The notes: generated by a model from the sequence alone, not told the origin. Positions 23,788-35,099 are shown, counted from the first letter of the stretch. The stretch: 64,000 nt of DNA from Liolophura sinensis (GCF_032854445.1 NC_088297.1:8853375-8917374), one strand, 5' to 3'. Made by a program: numbers and translations.

Positions 23788-24134
23788 GCATGGAATGACA
23801 CTGATATCGCCTGTCATTTCGGCCTATACAACAATCTCATGACTCTAGGAACCAAAGCTACCCAGGGGATATGAAGTGACGAGAGATGTCAGTCTCATTC
23901 CATGTGATATCACTGTCATTCCATCCTACACAACACTCTCATGACTCTAGGAACCAAAGCTAACCCTGGGGATATGAAGTGACAAGAGATGTCAGTCTCA
24001 TTCCATGTGATATCACTGTCATTCCATCCTACACAAAACTCTCATGACTCCAGGAACCAAAGCTACCCAGGGGATAGGAAGTGCAAGAGATGTCAGTCTC
24101 ATTCCATGTGATATCACTGTCATTCCATGTTCCT
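23788..24134 (+). repeat. About 102-bp tandem repeat, roughly 3 units
   Basis: The block ATGACTCTAGGAACCAAAGC through GATGTCAGTCTCATTCCATG and GATATCACTGTCATTCCATC is repeated from about 23839, 23941 and 24044, with a partial leading unit. It abuts a SINE A tail fragment at 24135. Confidence 0.85.
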
Positions 24135-24208
24135 AGAGTGGCCGCCATGATATAAGTGAAATATTCTTGAGTACAGCGTAAAAACACCAACCAAATATAA
24201 TAAGTAAA
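24135..24208 (+). repeat. SINE family A, 3' fragment
   Basis: Only the 3' part is present: GTGGCCGCCATGATATAAGT, GAAATATTCTTGAGTACAGC and a degenerate A-rich tail. It joins directly to the 102-bp array. Confidence 0.8.
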
Positions 24209-24426
24209 TCATATTCGTAGAGTACGTGTACAATTAGCATTGGTTCCTAAAGTGTTGTGTAGTGTTGAATGACAGGTGATATCAGTGTCATTCCTTATGA
24301 TATTCTATGTCTTTCTATATCCCTGCATGGTTCGATGGCTAAAAAAGTGTTCCTGACATACGTTGATTGACTCGTAGTGCTCATAGTGAACTTAGAACTC
24401 CAGTAATGTATAAACTTGTGTGTTAA

Positions 24427-25002
24427 AGGAGAAGAAAACTTAAATATCAAACAGATACCATTGAAAAGAGTATGTATTTTCTCTCAGGTGCATGCCATAA
24501 AGAAAATTCTAATTTGTACCTCAAGTTGATAAAGCATAAATAAAGTCAGCGCCAAAATCCGCTGTGGGTGACTCCATTTTGCCTAAGAACAAGTCCTGAA
24601 GTCTTCTGTGTTTGGAGGAGAATTGCAATCGGAAACCGCCGAAGTGCAGTTCGTACATTTCCGGTAGAACTCTTCTTCCCAGAAGGTAGGGAACAGTACA
24701 GTTCGTTTTCCGCTTGACGATTGGCAAACCGGAATGTTGGACATAGGTTCCGAGTTTACATGTACAAGCCGGCAGTTTTAACCACTCTCATTGGCTGAGA
24801 GGCAACACACCCTCAGCATAAATTACAGGGTGTTAAAGATGGAGGATGCGATGGACTCAGCAATTTATGCCAGCTTTGCCGTTTTCAGGCTTTATGTATA
24901 TGGTGAGGAAAAATCGCAAAATTATGCAGCAGGCACCACCAGATAGAAAAAAAATGTGCGCTTTTCAGCCTATAGTGTCACAATTTTAAGTTCTCTTCTC
25001 CT
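24427..25002. mobile_element. TTAA-flanked MITE (piggyBac-like, non-autonomous)
   Basis: This 576-bp element has terminal inverted repeats AGGAGAAGAAAACTTAAAT on the left and ATTTTAAGTTCTCTTCTCCT on the right, flanked on both sides by TTAA (24423-24426 and 25003-25006). TTAA target duplication with short inverted repeats is typical of piggyBac-type elements. No transposase is encoded; a 68-codon minus frame inside is not recognisable. It lies about 200 bp upstream of the gene 2 first coding exon. Piggybac affiliation is an inference from the target site. Confidence 0.72.
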
Positions 25003-25209
25003 TTAACTTTCTGATCGAACTTTATCTATAAATGAAATTCAACATTAACGACATGAAGTTGAAGAAAGAAGAATGAACATACACTACATGTATACATGTA
25101 TGTGTAGAGAAATAGTGTTGTTGATGATGAATGCTTCCATTGTTTTTTGTTATTTGAAATCTTCCAGATGATTGTCTGATTTTTATTTTTTGTCATGTTT
25201 TATTGGCAG

Positions 25210-25407
25210 GATTCATCGAATGACTAGGACCCACTTTTACGCAGACTGCGCACATAGCTAACATGGGGGTATCACTAGAGAGGGTGCAGTTCAAATTTGC
25301 CTCCATCATTGGAGAGCTCTGCAGTGATCCAGATGTATTGTCACAGTTTGCAGTGTGGTTAGATCTCAGACTAGCAGAGTACAAGTTAAAAGGGGCCATA
25401 TCACTGG
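25210..25407 (+). CDS. Gene 2, first coding exon (N-terminal module)
   Basis: The exon starts after acceptor gttttattggcag, with 53 nt of 5' UTR. The ATG is at 25263, and 145 coding nt end at donor CTGG|gtgagt in phase 1. The product begins MGVSLERVQFKFASIIGELC and contains VLSQFAVWLDLRLAEYKLKG. It has the same coding length and the same donor phase as genes 1 and 3. The 5' UTR acceptor implies at least one noncoding upstream exon. The family is unrecognised; the module would be shared by all gene 2 isoforms. Confidence 0.86.
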
Positions 25408-25485
25408 GTGAGTGAAAATATTATGTACACGTAACAGAGGTGATTCTACTAAGATAACTATTTACAGATTTCAAATATGAAAGTA

Positions 25486-25612
25486 AAGGTAAGGGAAAGG
25501 TACATGTACATGTAAGGGAAAGGTACATGTGCATGTAAGGGAAAGGTACATGTGCATGTAAGGGAAAGGTACATGTACAGGTAAGGGATAGGTACATGTA
25601 CAGGTAAACTAC
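25486..25612 (+). repeat. 23-bp minisatellite, about 5 units
   Basis: The unit AAGGGAAAGGTACATGTGCA plus TGT repeats with small variants in gene 2 intron 1, about 80 bp past the donor. Confidence 0.88.
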
Positions 25613-26301
25613 ATGTACATTATGAAATTAAGCCACATTTATATGTATATGTTCAGATGTACGCCACATGTACATTGCATGTAGAATGTAAGCCACAGTT
25701 ACGTATAAAATGTACTTGTCGCGGAAGTATATCTCGAGACGAGAAAATACTGGCTGGAGTGAGACTCAAACTCTCCATTTGGGTGTCTAGCCTGACCCCT
25801 TTATTAGTTGAGCTACAAAGCCAGATGGGAACGACTCATTAGATAGAATAACTATAATAGCTGTTCATACAGACATGTTCCCCTTTATACTACTACAAGG
25901 TACCAGTTTTTTGAATTTTTGGCCCAGTCAGTGTTCAGAAAGCACCTGCGATCATCATCAGGGAATGTATCAGTATATACTGAATTGCCACATTCATGTG
26001 TCAGAGTATTACAGGGGGCTGTTCCCTGCCATCACCCTTGATTGGGGCTACATATAGGTGACAAAAAGCATTGAGGCTGTTTTTGAGATTGTTGTCATAC
26101 ATCTGTCAATTGAAAACCATTTCTGAGAATGTGATGTGCATATCTGGCATGAAAAAGTATGTCAGTAACCTGCCAAGGTTCTCTGGTGTTCTCTACGAAT
26201 GAAACTTACAGCTATGCATTGTGCATATGGACAATCCTTCAGTAGGCTTGACATTTTTAAAACAATCCTGAAATATATTAATAAATTCTTTCTCTGGCCA
26301 G
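25613..26301. other. Gene 2 intron 1, remainder
   Basis: A segment at about 25735-25830 looks like a reversed tRNA-like head (GAGACTCAAACTCTCCATTT, TTAGTTGAGCTACAAAG) and may be a SINE fragment, with low confidence. The rest shows nothing recognisable up to the acceptor tttctctggccag at 26301. Confidence 0.35.
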
Positions 26302-26991
26302 ATTGTTCCGGTGAAGAGCCAAACCCATTATGGCTGAAAGGGATCAACAAAGGGAAAAATAAAGCGGTAGATGATCCTGTCACCCCCCACAGATCTAATA
26401 GGACAAGCCGAGAGCGAGCGAGGGACCCCTTCCCTCATCACATGACCTCCCCCAGTCAGACAGAAGCAAATCCAAGCCCCATGGAAAGAATGTCACCGGA
26501 AGTGGTCATCAAGGAAGAGCCATCTGACATTTACCCAATACAGGTTCATGCTCATCAAAATGTGAACGCATCATTCTCTTCTGGCAGCAGACGCAAACGT
26601 TCAGCAGCCGAGACATTAACAGGTGACAGCTGGTCGCAAGAAATTCATGACATTTCCTCATTATCATCATCTTCGTCTCCCAAACACAAACGACTTTCAT
26701 CCACAGGTGATTCCCCATCAAATCAAAGTCTCATGTCAGTTATTGGTGGTTTCCATGACAATGCAGAAGAGAGCACCAGTAAGGGAGATAACTCTTATAA
26801 TCCTCTTGAAAGCAGTGGCAACTCTGCTAGCAATGCTACTGCTATGTACCAAAGTGACATATCACCTGACTTTACTGCTGAGCCTTCATGCAGTTTCAAC
26901 CAACCATCCTCTTCTCAGGACTATGACATAAGCATTCAGGACCCAGCGCAGCAAATTCAATCAGAGTCCTCCGAAAATAGCTCAGCAAATG
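26302..26991 (+). CDS. Gene 2, linker exon (exon 2)
   Basis: This 690-nt internal exon has both borders in phase 1 (acceptor tctctggccag; donor AATG|gtaggt). It begins DCSGEEPNPLWLKGINKGK, then a basic SNRTSRERARD region, the psi-K-x-E motif in VVIKEEPSDIYPI, a nuclear-signal-like SRRKRSAAET, a Ser run followed by KHKRLSS, and NQSLMSVIGG. The C-terminal part is Ser/Asn/Gln-rich and looks disordered. The order of conserved islands is the same as in gene 1. Its donor is the branch point of the locus: each of the eight downstream modules begins with an acceptor of the matching phase. If the donor is not used, translation ends at the stop at 27051. Confidence 0.87.
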
Positions 26992-27077
26992 GTAGGTTTT
27001 GTTCATTTTTTACTCATCATTGTCAAAGTAAGTCTTGCAAAGTTCTAGATTAGCCAGCTTCCGTATTACATATTGTA

Positions 27078-27385
27078 TACTTTAATAAAGCACTTAAATT
27101 TTAAACATAAATGTCCGGTTCCACTCACCATAATGCTGGCCACCATCGTATAAGTGAAATATTCTTGAGTACGGCGTAAAACACCAATCAAATAAATAAA
27201 TAAATAAATAAATAAACATAAACACATGCTGTACATATTGTAGGCCCAATTTCAGAAATAAATTATTTGATCTGGTGTTTTATGCCATGCTCAAGAATAT
27301 TTCACTTGTATGACAACGGCTTGCATTATGGTGAGTGGAACCGGACATTTATGTTTAAAATTTAATTGCTTTATTAAAGTGGAAA
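27078..27385. repeat. Inverted duplication containing a SINE A 3' end
   Basis: The left arm (about 27078-27205) and right arm (about 27260-27385) are reverse complements. Both carry the SINE A tail and, beyond it, the same non-SINE flank (left TAAACATAAATGTCCGGTTC; right GAACCGGACATTTATGTTTA). Arms this similar can form a hairpin of well over 100 bp. It starts about 90 bp after the gene 2 linker donor. Confidence 0.85.
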
Positions 27386-28010
27386 GTTAGCAGGAAAGTG
27401 GGCAGAGTCCAAGGGAAGCCCCTGACCATCTGCAGGTTACTGGTAGATCTTCCGATGTATAGATGTGAGAAAATATCATATGTAATGTATTTCAGCTAAG
27501 TTTTGGTATGTAAAAATGCAAATTCAGAAATACATAAAGACTTTAAAATGACATTTTGATGCCAAATAGTTACAAATGGCCCAATACGTACATGTACATG
27601 TGGGTGGAGGAATTAATCTAGTCTGATGTTGTCATGAACGTCTTTCTGCTAGTTGTGGCTGTTTTATGAACCTTCTTTTTAGAACAGTTGCTGATGCTGT
27701 TTCGAATTACAGGTACATGTAGTGAATGGAGACATCTTGAACTTTGCAAGACTTACATGTTTACATTAATGTCCATTTCTGGCAGATTCAGATTGAGTGG
27801 GTCTGTTATGACTACCAGAACTCCGTATATATATGTAGTATCTTTGTTTAATGAGGCTAGTGCTGTCCACCATCATTTACTTTTATTTACTGAGCCATAC
27901 ATGCCAAATACACATGTACATCATGATGACATGATGACAACTTCGAGAAAAATTACGTCCTCAACATGGACATGTGCCTTCAGGTCTTTGTTCTAATACC
28001 ACAACATCTC

Positions 28011-28148
28011 CGTCTGTAGGCGGGAAGGTCTGCAGCAGTTTGCAGATGGTCGTGGGTTTCTCCCGGCCTCTGCCCGGTTTCCTCCAACCATAATGCTGCC
28101 TGACGTTGTATAAGTGAAATATTCTTGAGTACAGTGTAAATACCCCAA
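28011..28148 (+). repeat. SINE family A, 3' half
   Basis: The fragment begins inside the GGGAAGGTCTGC block and runs through GATGGTCGTGGGTTTCTCCC to GTATAAGTGAAATATTCTTG. There is no A-rich tail. Confidence 0.83.
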
Positions 28149-29650
28149 TGAGAACTTCTTGAAATGTCTGGTGAAATATCTGCTCCATGTCCTCAGTAGA
28201 CATGATAAACTAGATTACATGCTTACAATCTCATAATTATATGTGAACTTGATTGAGCATGACTTTTCTTTAGGAGAACTTAGAACACAATCGTTCAAAA
28301 ATGTTTATGATTTGAAACACCCGACTTAAATCGGGGTACATCTAACTGATGTGGCCCTCAGATACAATATCTTTTAACTTAGATAATTTTCGTACAGTTT
28401 CTCTGATGTAACATGCATATAAATGTATATATACATGTATATATATATGTATTTATCTCATATCAAACGAAATACTCCGCTTTTCATTGGATAACAACTG
28501 GGGTACAGATATGTTCTCTAATCCTTCAGGCGAGGTCTAATGTGTCTGCTGAGTAGGTTATCTCTCTTTGTTGGGCTGTGAATACAATGGTCACATTGCT
28601 GAAGCGATTCACCTATACATCAGCCTTCTGCACTGAACTGATGGGTCTTTGCAGGATAGGTTTGTTTACGTGGTAGGATACAGAAATATATGGTTTTTCA
28701 TATACGCCATATATATCCGTATCCTGTCGCTGAGTAACCGTGTAACAAATAACATCCCTGTTCAGTTGATATGACATGAAATAATCATGGGCATATCATG
28801 TAATACAGTTTGAGTTTAATTTTGCAGGAGTGATGAAGTTAGTAAGGACATATATATCCATGTCATTTGTGGCCATTGTCCATGTGTCATTTATGAACAC
28901 AAAGTATATACAAGACTTACATGTATGCCACCTGCTGCTAACTGTAGAATTTAAAGTTTAATTATGTGGGAATCAAGTCTGAAGTTTTATAAGAATATGG
29001 TCATTTGTGACCAAACTTCATGAATGCAAAGTACATACACTGTGTATATACAATGCCTACATCACCTAATGGGGTGACCATGGAATTTAAAACACAACTC
29101 TAAACTTTTGAAGTTAACTTCATGTAGCTCTATTTAGTGGTGTGTTCACAACTGTTGAACAATTCATGTTGAGTGTATGTTTAGTTGTCTGATGTTTGAT
29201 TAGTAATTGATACTGGAAGAGTTGTTTGCCTGTTGTTTGAGGTGAAAATATGAACGTGGTTGTGCATGTATATAGATGATTGTACACTATACATGAAGAA
29301 GTGTGCAATATACGTACATATTTGGACTAGATGTAATATGTGCTGAATTTTTGTACCAGTACACAAAGCCACATGTACATGTATTAACCCTTTATATCCT
29401 GTTCCAAAACAAAGCAGCTTGAACTGTTGAAGCATATTTACTAATAGGGCGAGTTGTGTGTGACGGAACAAGGGCTTAACTGTGGATTTTCAAATATGAA
29501 TCTTAGCACAGTGACCAAGTACAGGGGAATGAAATACAGCAGTTTGGCTGTTGTTTAAAAGTGACATTTGTACGGTATGTATATGAACTTGTACTTGCTC
29601 ATTACTCACAATTCATACAGGTGTGTTTTTAACTAATTACCTGATTAGAC
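28149..29650. other. Gene 2 intron, no recognised gene
   Basis: AT-rich DNA with ACATGTATATATACATGTAT-type simple sequence near 28425-28455 and imperfect duplicates of a CATTTGTGGCCATTGTCCAT-like segment near 28860 and 29000. No exon is supported. Confidence 0.4.
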
Positions 29651-29990
29651 TGGCCCTGTTGGCTCAGTTGGTAGAGGGTCTGCTTTGGGGGCGGAAGATT
29701 TTAAGACTTTAAAAGAGGACGTTTTTACATGTAGCTTCCTCGTTTGGCATTCAGCATTAAGGGGAAGTACAACGACTGGTTGACCCGTATCAGTATAATG
29801 GCTAGGGTGGGACGGCTCACTTGCCTTGAGTAAGTCGTCTCAGTGAAGCAGCACTAGATAAAAGAGCGGTGGAAATCTGCCCTGCTATAAGGAGGCACAT
29901 TAAGTGCACTCTAAGGACTCCCTTCTTTGTCATATGGCTTAAGAATGGTTAAGTACGACATTAAACCCCCAACAATCACTCACTTACCTG
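29651..29990 (+). repeat. SINE family B
   Basis: The head GGCCCTGTTGGCTCAGTTGG retains the A box but has lost the B-box region (it jumps to GGAAGATTTTAAGACTTT). The body and CTCACT tail are present. Confidence 0.88.
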
Positions 29991-30044
29991 ATTACCTGTA
30001 CACATACTTACATGTAATAATCAGGCACGTACTGTATGTTCACA

Positions 30045-30150
30045 ACCCACAAATGGTCGTGGGTTTCCCTCCCGCTATAATTGTTGCTGTCATATAAGAG
30101 AAACACTCTCGTGTATAGTGTAAAACACCAGTCAAACAAATTAAATACAA
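30045..30150 (+). repeat. SINE family A, 3' fragment
   Basis: Diverged remnant: AAATGGTCGTGGGTTTCCCT to GTGTAAAACACCAGTC. Confidence 0.7.
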
Positions 30151-30431
30151 ACCTACAGTCTGTATGTATGTGATGATTCCACATGCAGGGAGGCCTGCTA
30201 CATGTAGCATTAAAAACAAATCAAGGATGATGTACAATGTACATCTTTCCCTTTGATATCATGTAACAGCAGTTTAATGAACAGTGCTTCTAACTTGAAA
30301 CATATTACTGTGTAGTATAACTTGTATATGTATGTGTTGTGGGATTGGGATTTATGTTGAGTGACTTTGCCTCGTTTCTGTAGCACTACTTTTATGACAT
30401 AAATGGAAAGTGGTTACATGTAATCTCCAGA

Positions 30432-30693
30432 GACATCGCGGGGCTCAGTTGGGTAGCGTAATGACCCAGGAGTCTCTCACCAATGCAGTCGCTGTGTGTT
30501 CAAGTCCAGCTCATGCTGGTTTCCCTCTCCGGTCATATGTGGGACGGTCTGGTAGCAACTTGCGGATGGTCGTGGATTTCCCCCAGGCACTGTCCGGTTT
30601 CCACCAACCATAATGCTGGCCGCAGTTGTATAAGTGAAATATTTTTGAGTACAGCATAAAACACCAATCAAATAAATAAATAAATAAATAAAT
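30432..30693 (+). repeat. SINE family A with 5' deletion
   Basis: The head GACATCGCGGGGCTCAGTTG is shortened (part of the A-box-to-anticodon region is missing). The body and an AAATAAATAAATAAATAAAT tail are intact. It is followed directly by a 250-bp unit that is also found after the SINE at 39926. Confidence 0.88.
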
Positions 30694-30946
30694 CGACAAA
30701 AGACATCACTGATGCCACTTGCAAATTTTATGCAGAAAAAGATGTAGATCGACATTCAGTAGTAGTGGTGCTACGCCTAAATAAGTCTGCTCATGTCGCC
30801 CATTTTTTAGAAATGGCAGACTTGTCGACTGGTGGCAGTGGTGTACATACAAGTGGTGCATGCATAATATAAGGAATATGGCCATTGCTGTGGCAGCCAT
30901 CTTGGCTGGCAGGAAAATTTCCACCCGTGAAACTGCTAAGCCTTTT
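30694..30946 (+). repeat. Unit F, copy 1 (SINE-linked duplicate)
   Basis: The segment from GACATCACTGATGCCACTTG to GCAGGAAAATTTCCACCCGT recurs at 40196-40436, about 90% identical by eye, in both cases immediately after a SINE A tail. It has no recognised coding capacity. Confidence 0.85.
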
Positions 30947-31152
30947 GTTTTTATAGACCACAAATTCGTAACACCAAGAAAAAATCCTTCATGATAGGAA
31001 ATGGTAAAGCGTCTCTTTCATTGGATAAGTTGTCTTTATGTCCGGACCTGACAAATCAATGCAGAATTAGCGGTTCAAATGTTCAAACAACGAAGCATAC
31101 AACACACTCTTGAGCAGAACTACAAGTGCATGCATACTGATTACTGTGTACG

Positions 31153-31270
31153 TTGTTCATGTCAGTGACTTAAATGGCTGTCATTTAAGTCATTGTTCAT
31201 GTCAGTGACTTAAATGGCTGTCATTTAAGTCATGGTTCATGTCAGTGACTTAAATGGATGTCAGTTAAGT
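31153..31270 (+). repeat. 40-bp tandem repeat, 3 units
   Basis: GTTCATGTCAGTGACTTAAA followed by TGGCTGTCATTTAAGTCATT repeats three times, just upstream of the first CENP-B-like exon. Confidence 0.9.
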
Positions 31271-31603
31271 GGTAGAAATATGGTCAGTCCTATTCATGCA
31301 TATCTTAAGGATCTTGTTCTAGGAGTTGGTATTTTTTTTTTTTTTTGCTCCCCCCTTATCTTCTTGTGGAAATATAAAGGCCTGAGAAGAGCGTGGTTTG
31401 TGTTTTAATATAATTTAATTCTATGTTGTGGGAGATTCAAACTGATTTCTTGAGTCTGTTGATTTGATTAGCTCATGGTCAATATTTGATAAAGGGACTT
31501 GATTCTTACCCCATGTTCGTATGTGGAACTGGTGCCTATTTTGGCAATAAAATGTTGCTTTTTTTTTCATGTGCAGCATTTTGTTTTCACATTTATTGCA
31601 CAG

Positions 31604-32100
31604 CGATCGATGTGCCTGATCTGAGTGGAGGCGCTGAGTGGAACAAAAGACGGCGTGTTAGCCTGTCAGGTGCACAAAAGCGAGAAATTTGTGCGTACAG
31701 TGATGCCCAGAGGAAGGCAAGTCAGCAGAATATTGCTGACCATTTCACCGTGAAGTGGGGATTTGAAATGAAAAGAAGAACTGTTGGTGACATTTTGTCT
31801 GAACGCGAAAAGTGGGTAGCAAATGATGACACCAACAATAAAGGCCGACGTGCCCAGCAGGAAAAAATGGAGAAGGCACTGTTTTCGTGGTTTTTGGGTG
31901 AAGCTGCGCGCAGTCGTACAGTTACTGAGGGTGACCTGAAGACCAAAGCTAAAGAAATTGGTAAAAAAGGTGGAATAGGCAAGTTTTCTTACTCAAACGG
32001 ATGGCTACAACGATTCCAGAAACATTCCAGGTTCATCTTAAGAAACCCAGATGTAAGACGCAGAAGCGAAAAGGGCTGGAGTCAATCCAAAAACAATTAA
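31604..32100 (+). CDS. Gene 2, candidate terminal exon: CENP-B-like DNA-binding module 1
   Basis: This 497-nt exon follows acceptor catttattgcacag, enters in phase 1 and ends at a TAA. After a short leader (AIDVPDLSGGAEWN) it has a basic start, KRRRVSLSGAQKREICAY, and a first helix-turn-helix continuing to RRTVGDILSEREKW. A second helical unit follows: KALFSWFLGEAARSRTVTEG, LKTKAKEIG and SNGWLQRFQKH. This is the two-part CENP-B/pogo/jerky DNA-binding domain (CENP-B_N plus HTH_Tnp_Tc5). The DDE transposase domain is absent, so it would be a DNA reader only. An upstream in-frame ATG at 31486 lies before the acceptor and is not needed. No AATAAA was seen close downstream, so its 3' end is uncertain. 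Confidence 0.82.
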
Positions 32101-34602
32101 TGATGGGCGTAAGATGTCAGAAGAAACCATCGCAAAATACTGCCTGTCGTGGATATTGTATGCTTTTCACGTCACTGCACTTTTCCGTTACAACAGCAAC
32201 AGTTAGTATGAGGAAGTCTGGTAGAGGTATCTCATCCAAAATAGTACTGGGAAAATTTGGTGATTGGCTGCACGATAAAGCTCCATTCCTAACTTCATAC
32301 CATTGTAACGAAAAAAGCATGCAACAACAGCAGTTATTTTTTTAAGTTTGGCTCAGTGGAAAAGAATATAGGGTAACAGTAACCTTGCCAGGGTGCAAGG
32401 CAACAGGTTAGCTATCACTAACATTAGAGGATGCTAAGTGGTAGGTAAATAACTGACACAAACACAAAAATCAGAGTGAGTGATATGTATTGCTGCCATC
32501 TGGGTGACCAACCAGGCTGAAGACTGCAGTGGTGACCTCAACTCCTCGCTACCCTGTTCACATTTGAACCAGACTTTTATAGCCCCTGCCGGCCCTTGGA
32601 GAAAGACCTTAGATTAATTACCCAGCTGTGGGTACAATGACTTAACTAAGATTTTGTTTCCAAAACACTGGAAACACTGCACTTAAAGGCAGTCTAAAAG
32701 GTACACGTAAAAATATTTAACTGCTACTTAATAAGCTATTTATACTCCAAAGGTAAGCATAATATGAAAAGCCACAACCTCCACTTTTATAACTACGTCA
32801 CAATAACTTTTTAAATATTATTCCACCTGCAAACTAATGACTATGATGATAAAGTACAAGTTAATACCAACACAGTCATACGCAATATCCCTACCTAACA
32901 TGACTCACTAATAATGAATTTCTTCCCCAAAGTCTTTAAACCTAACACATCAGTGTTGCCAAAAAGGCGCTAAGCCAAATCCTAACTACAGTCTTAATAC
33001 ATAATTCTACAAGTTACATTATTTTGCAGAAATGATGCTTATAGATATTTATGGATATTTATAGTTGCTTATAAACATTGATGTTCAGTTTTTGCACCCA
33101 TCAGCACCGTCATTTACAATGAGAAGGTCAGTTTTGATGATTTCTGTAGCAGGTTTGTCATATACCATGTATGCTGTGTGAAAAAGGCACTGACGAGCTC
33201 CACCATAGGGGAGTTTCAAGTTCAGACCCTTTTATCGCCACAGGTAAAACAGTCTTACTGTATCACGTGACATGTTAAAAATGTGAGGCAACCACATGCA
33301 GTTTTGATCATATTTATCATAACATGGGCGCCTGGACAAAGTTTCAGAAAAGGTAATTTAGGGTAGACTATTAATGGAGAAGGCTAAGGAGCTACTTGGT
33401 ACGTGTTTTCCACCAGAAATGTGACCCTTTATTCCCGCACTACTGTCATGACCGAAACAAAGTCTTCATTTATACACAGTGTGGGTTATGAGGTTTTCCT
33501 CACTGAAAACAAGTTATCCACACCCATGTAGGCTATGATGGCATGGACAATGAATAATCCTGTACACATTTCAATACTCAAACATCAGTGCAGCATAATG
33601 AAGTGCTTTTAAGCCATTGCCTGTACAATATGTTCATCAAAGATTTCTTGACCTCTTGTGTATTTATAGGTTTTTTAAAGTTCAATAACATGAAAAGGTA
33701 TTTTTCCATTTTGTCAGGATTTTGTTACACTTGCTTACTCTGTTGAGAGCTATTTAAGACATATATGTACATACATGTATATATATATGTAAAATCACTT
33801 GGAATTTGAAGCAAGTTTTTCCTCACTCAATACTGTAGATAGTCATGGCAATAGAGAACTTGTTGAAGTCTACTAGAAATGCAAATTTATCACACTGGCT
33901 TTCTTTGTTTGTGCTAATTGCAAACATGAGAAATTTTTAACTCTGTCTTCAAGACTGTCAGTGGGAAGGTCCTTAACAAAACATGTTAAAACATATTTGG
34001 TCATTTTAACACTTGACAGTCGTCAAAAGAGCCAGATTGGTTAGATATTACTGATCAGTGTGGTCTATGTGTCCTGGGACGAGATACCGTTTCTAGTCTG
34101 GTGTCTTTGGTGGTGTCATGTCTGGTGTCTTTAGCGTCATGGCTTGCCAGTGAGGCAAAATGTCTGGTACAAAATATGACATCATTTATGGTGGAAATAC
34201 ACTGGAAATGACATAAAAAAAGGAAAAGAAGTAAATAACATGAATATAATTAGTAAGTAGGGCTTTTTTCTGGAAATTTTGTACTTATATCTACACAGAA
34301 AAATGCCATCAAAATATGCTTGATTTAACACGGAAACATGCAAAAAGGTTGAGGAATTACAGTAGTAATAAATATTACACATACATGTAGCACCTTGCTG
34401 TTCTGTGTTTCTCTACAAGTGTTCAGCAGTGGGGAAAAAAATCCATAAATCTCTTACTGCGGGTAAGAACTTGTTTCTGTCTATCTGGTGCACCCCCCCC
34501 CCCCCCCCAGTATTTAGCTTTTTTTGTTGTTATTGTTGTTGTTTTTTTGACAATAAAGTTTAATACAGATAAGTCTGAGACATTTGTTTTGTCTGTTGTC
34601 AG
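32101..34602. other. Gene 2 intron between the CENP-B-like exons
   Basis: 2.5 kb without a supported exon. A segment near 34085-34170 (GGTGTCATGTCTGGTGTCTT) resembles the middle of SINE family C and may be a remnant. A 34183-34375 segment ending GGTTGAGGAATTACAGTAGT resembles family E. A C-tract lies at about 34493-34508. Confidence 0.4.
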
Positions 34603-35099
34603 ATGACTTTAGTGTAAGCCACTGTGCCTTGACCTCGTCCAAAAAACGGAAAGTTCTCACCCTTCAAGAACGCATGAAGGTGATTCAAATGGCAGAGAAA
34701 TGGAAAAAAAGCACAAGAAAAATTGCAAGGGAACTTGGCGTCGGCAAATCTCAAATCCAGATGATTCTGAAACGACGAGACAAAATGTTGGAGAGTTTCA
34801 ATAGCAATGTGCCTGGCCACCGTAAGCGACATCGCTTCTCTTGCAACAATGACATGAACCAAATGTGTTGGGAATGGTTCCACAAGTTGCAAAGTCGAGG
34901 TGTTCGCATCACAGGCCCACAGCTACAGGTCAAAGCCTTGGAACTTGCCAACAAACTCGGGAACAAGTCATTCAAGGCCTCCAGTGGCTGGTTGGAATGT
35001 TTCGTGAAGCGCAATAACATATCGTTGGGAAAAAAACCAACACCACAAACTCCATCGGTAAGGATCAGACATCAGTCTTACGATCGCCGAAAGGTTTGA
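34603..35099 (+). CDS. Gene 2, candidate terminal exon: CENP-B-like DNA-binding module 2
   Basis: This 497-nt exon follows acceptor tttgtctgttgtcag, enters in phase 1 and ends in TGA. The leader DDFSVSHCALTSS precedes a textbook first helix-turn-helix: KKRKVLTLQERMKVIQMAEK, then RKIARELGVGKSQIQMILKR. The second unit reads MCWEWFHKLQSRGVRITGPQ, LQVKALELANKLGN and ASSGWLECFVKRNNI. It is closer to canonical CENP-B, jerky and TIGD proteins than module 1. There is no DDE catalytic part. Its coding length equals that of module 1, although the sequences are far apart. ATTAAA at 35318 is a possible polyadenylation signal. Confidence 0.85.

Noticed and set aside
32001-32345. 114-codon plus frame after CENP-B-like module 1
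   Set aside because: A shadow frame overlapping the module in another register; no motif.
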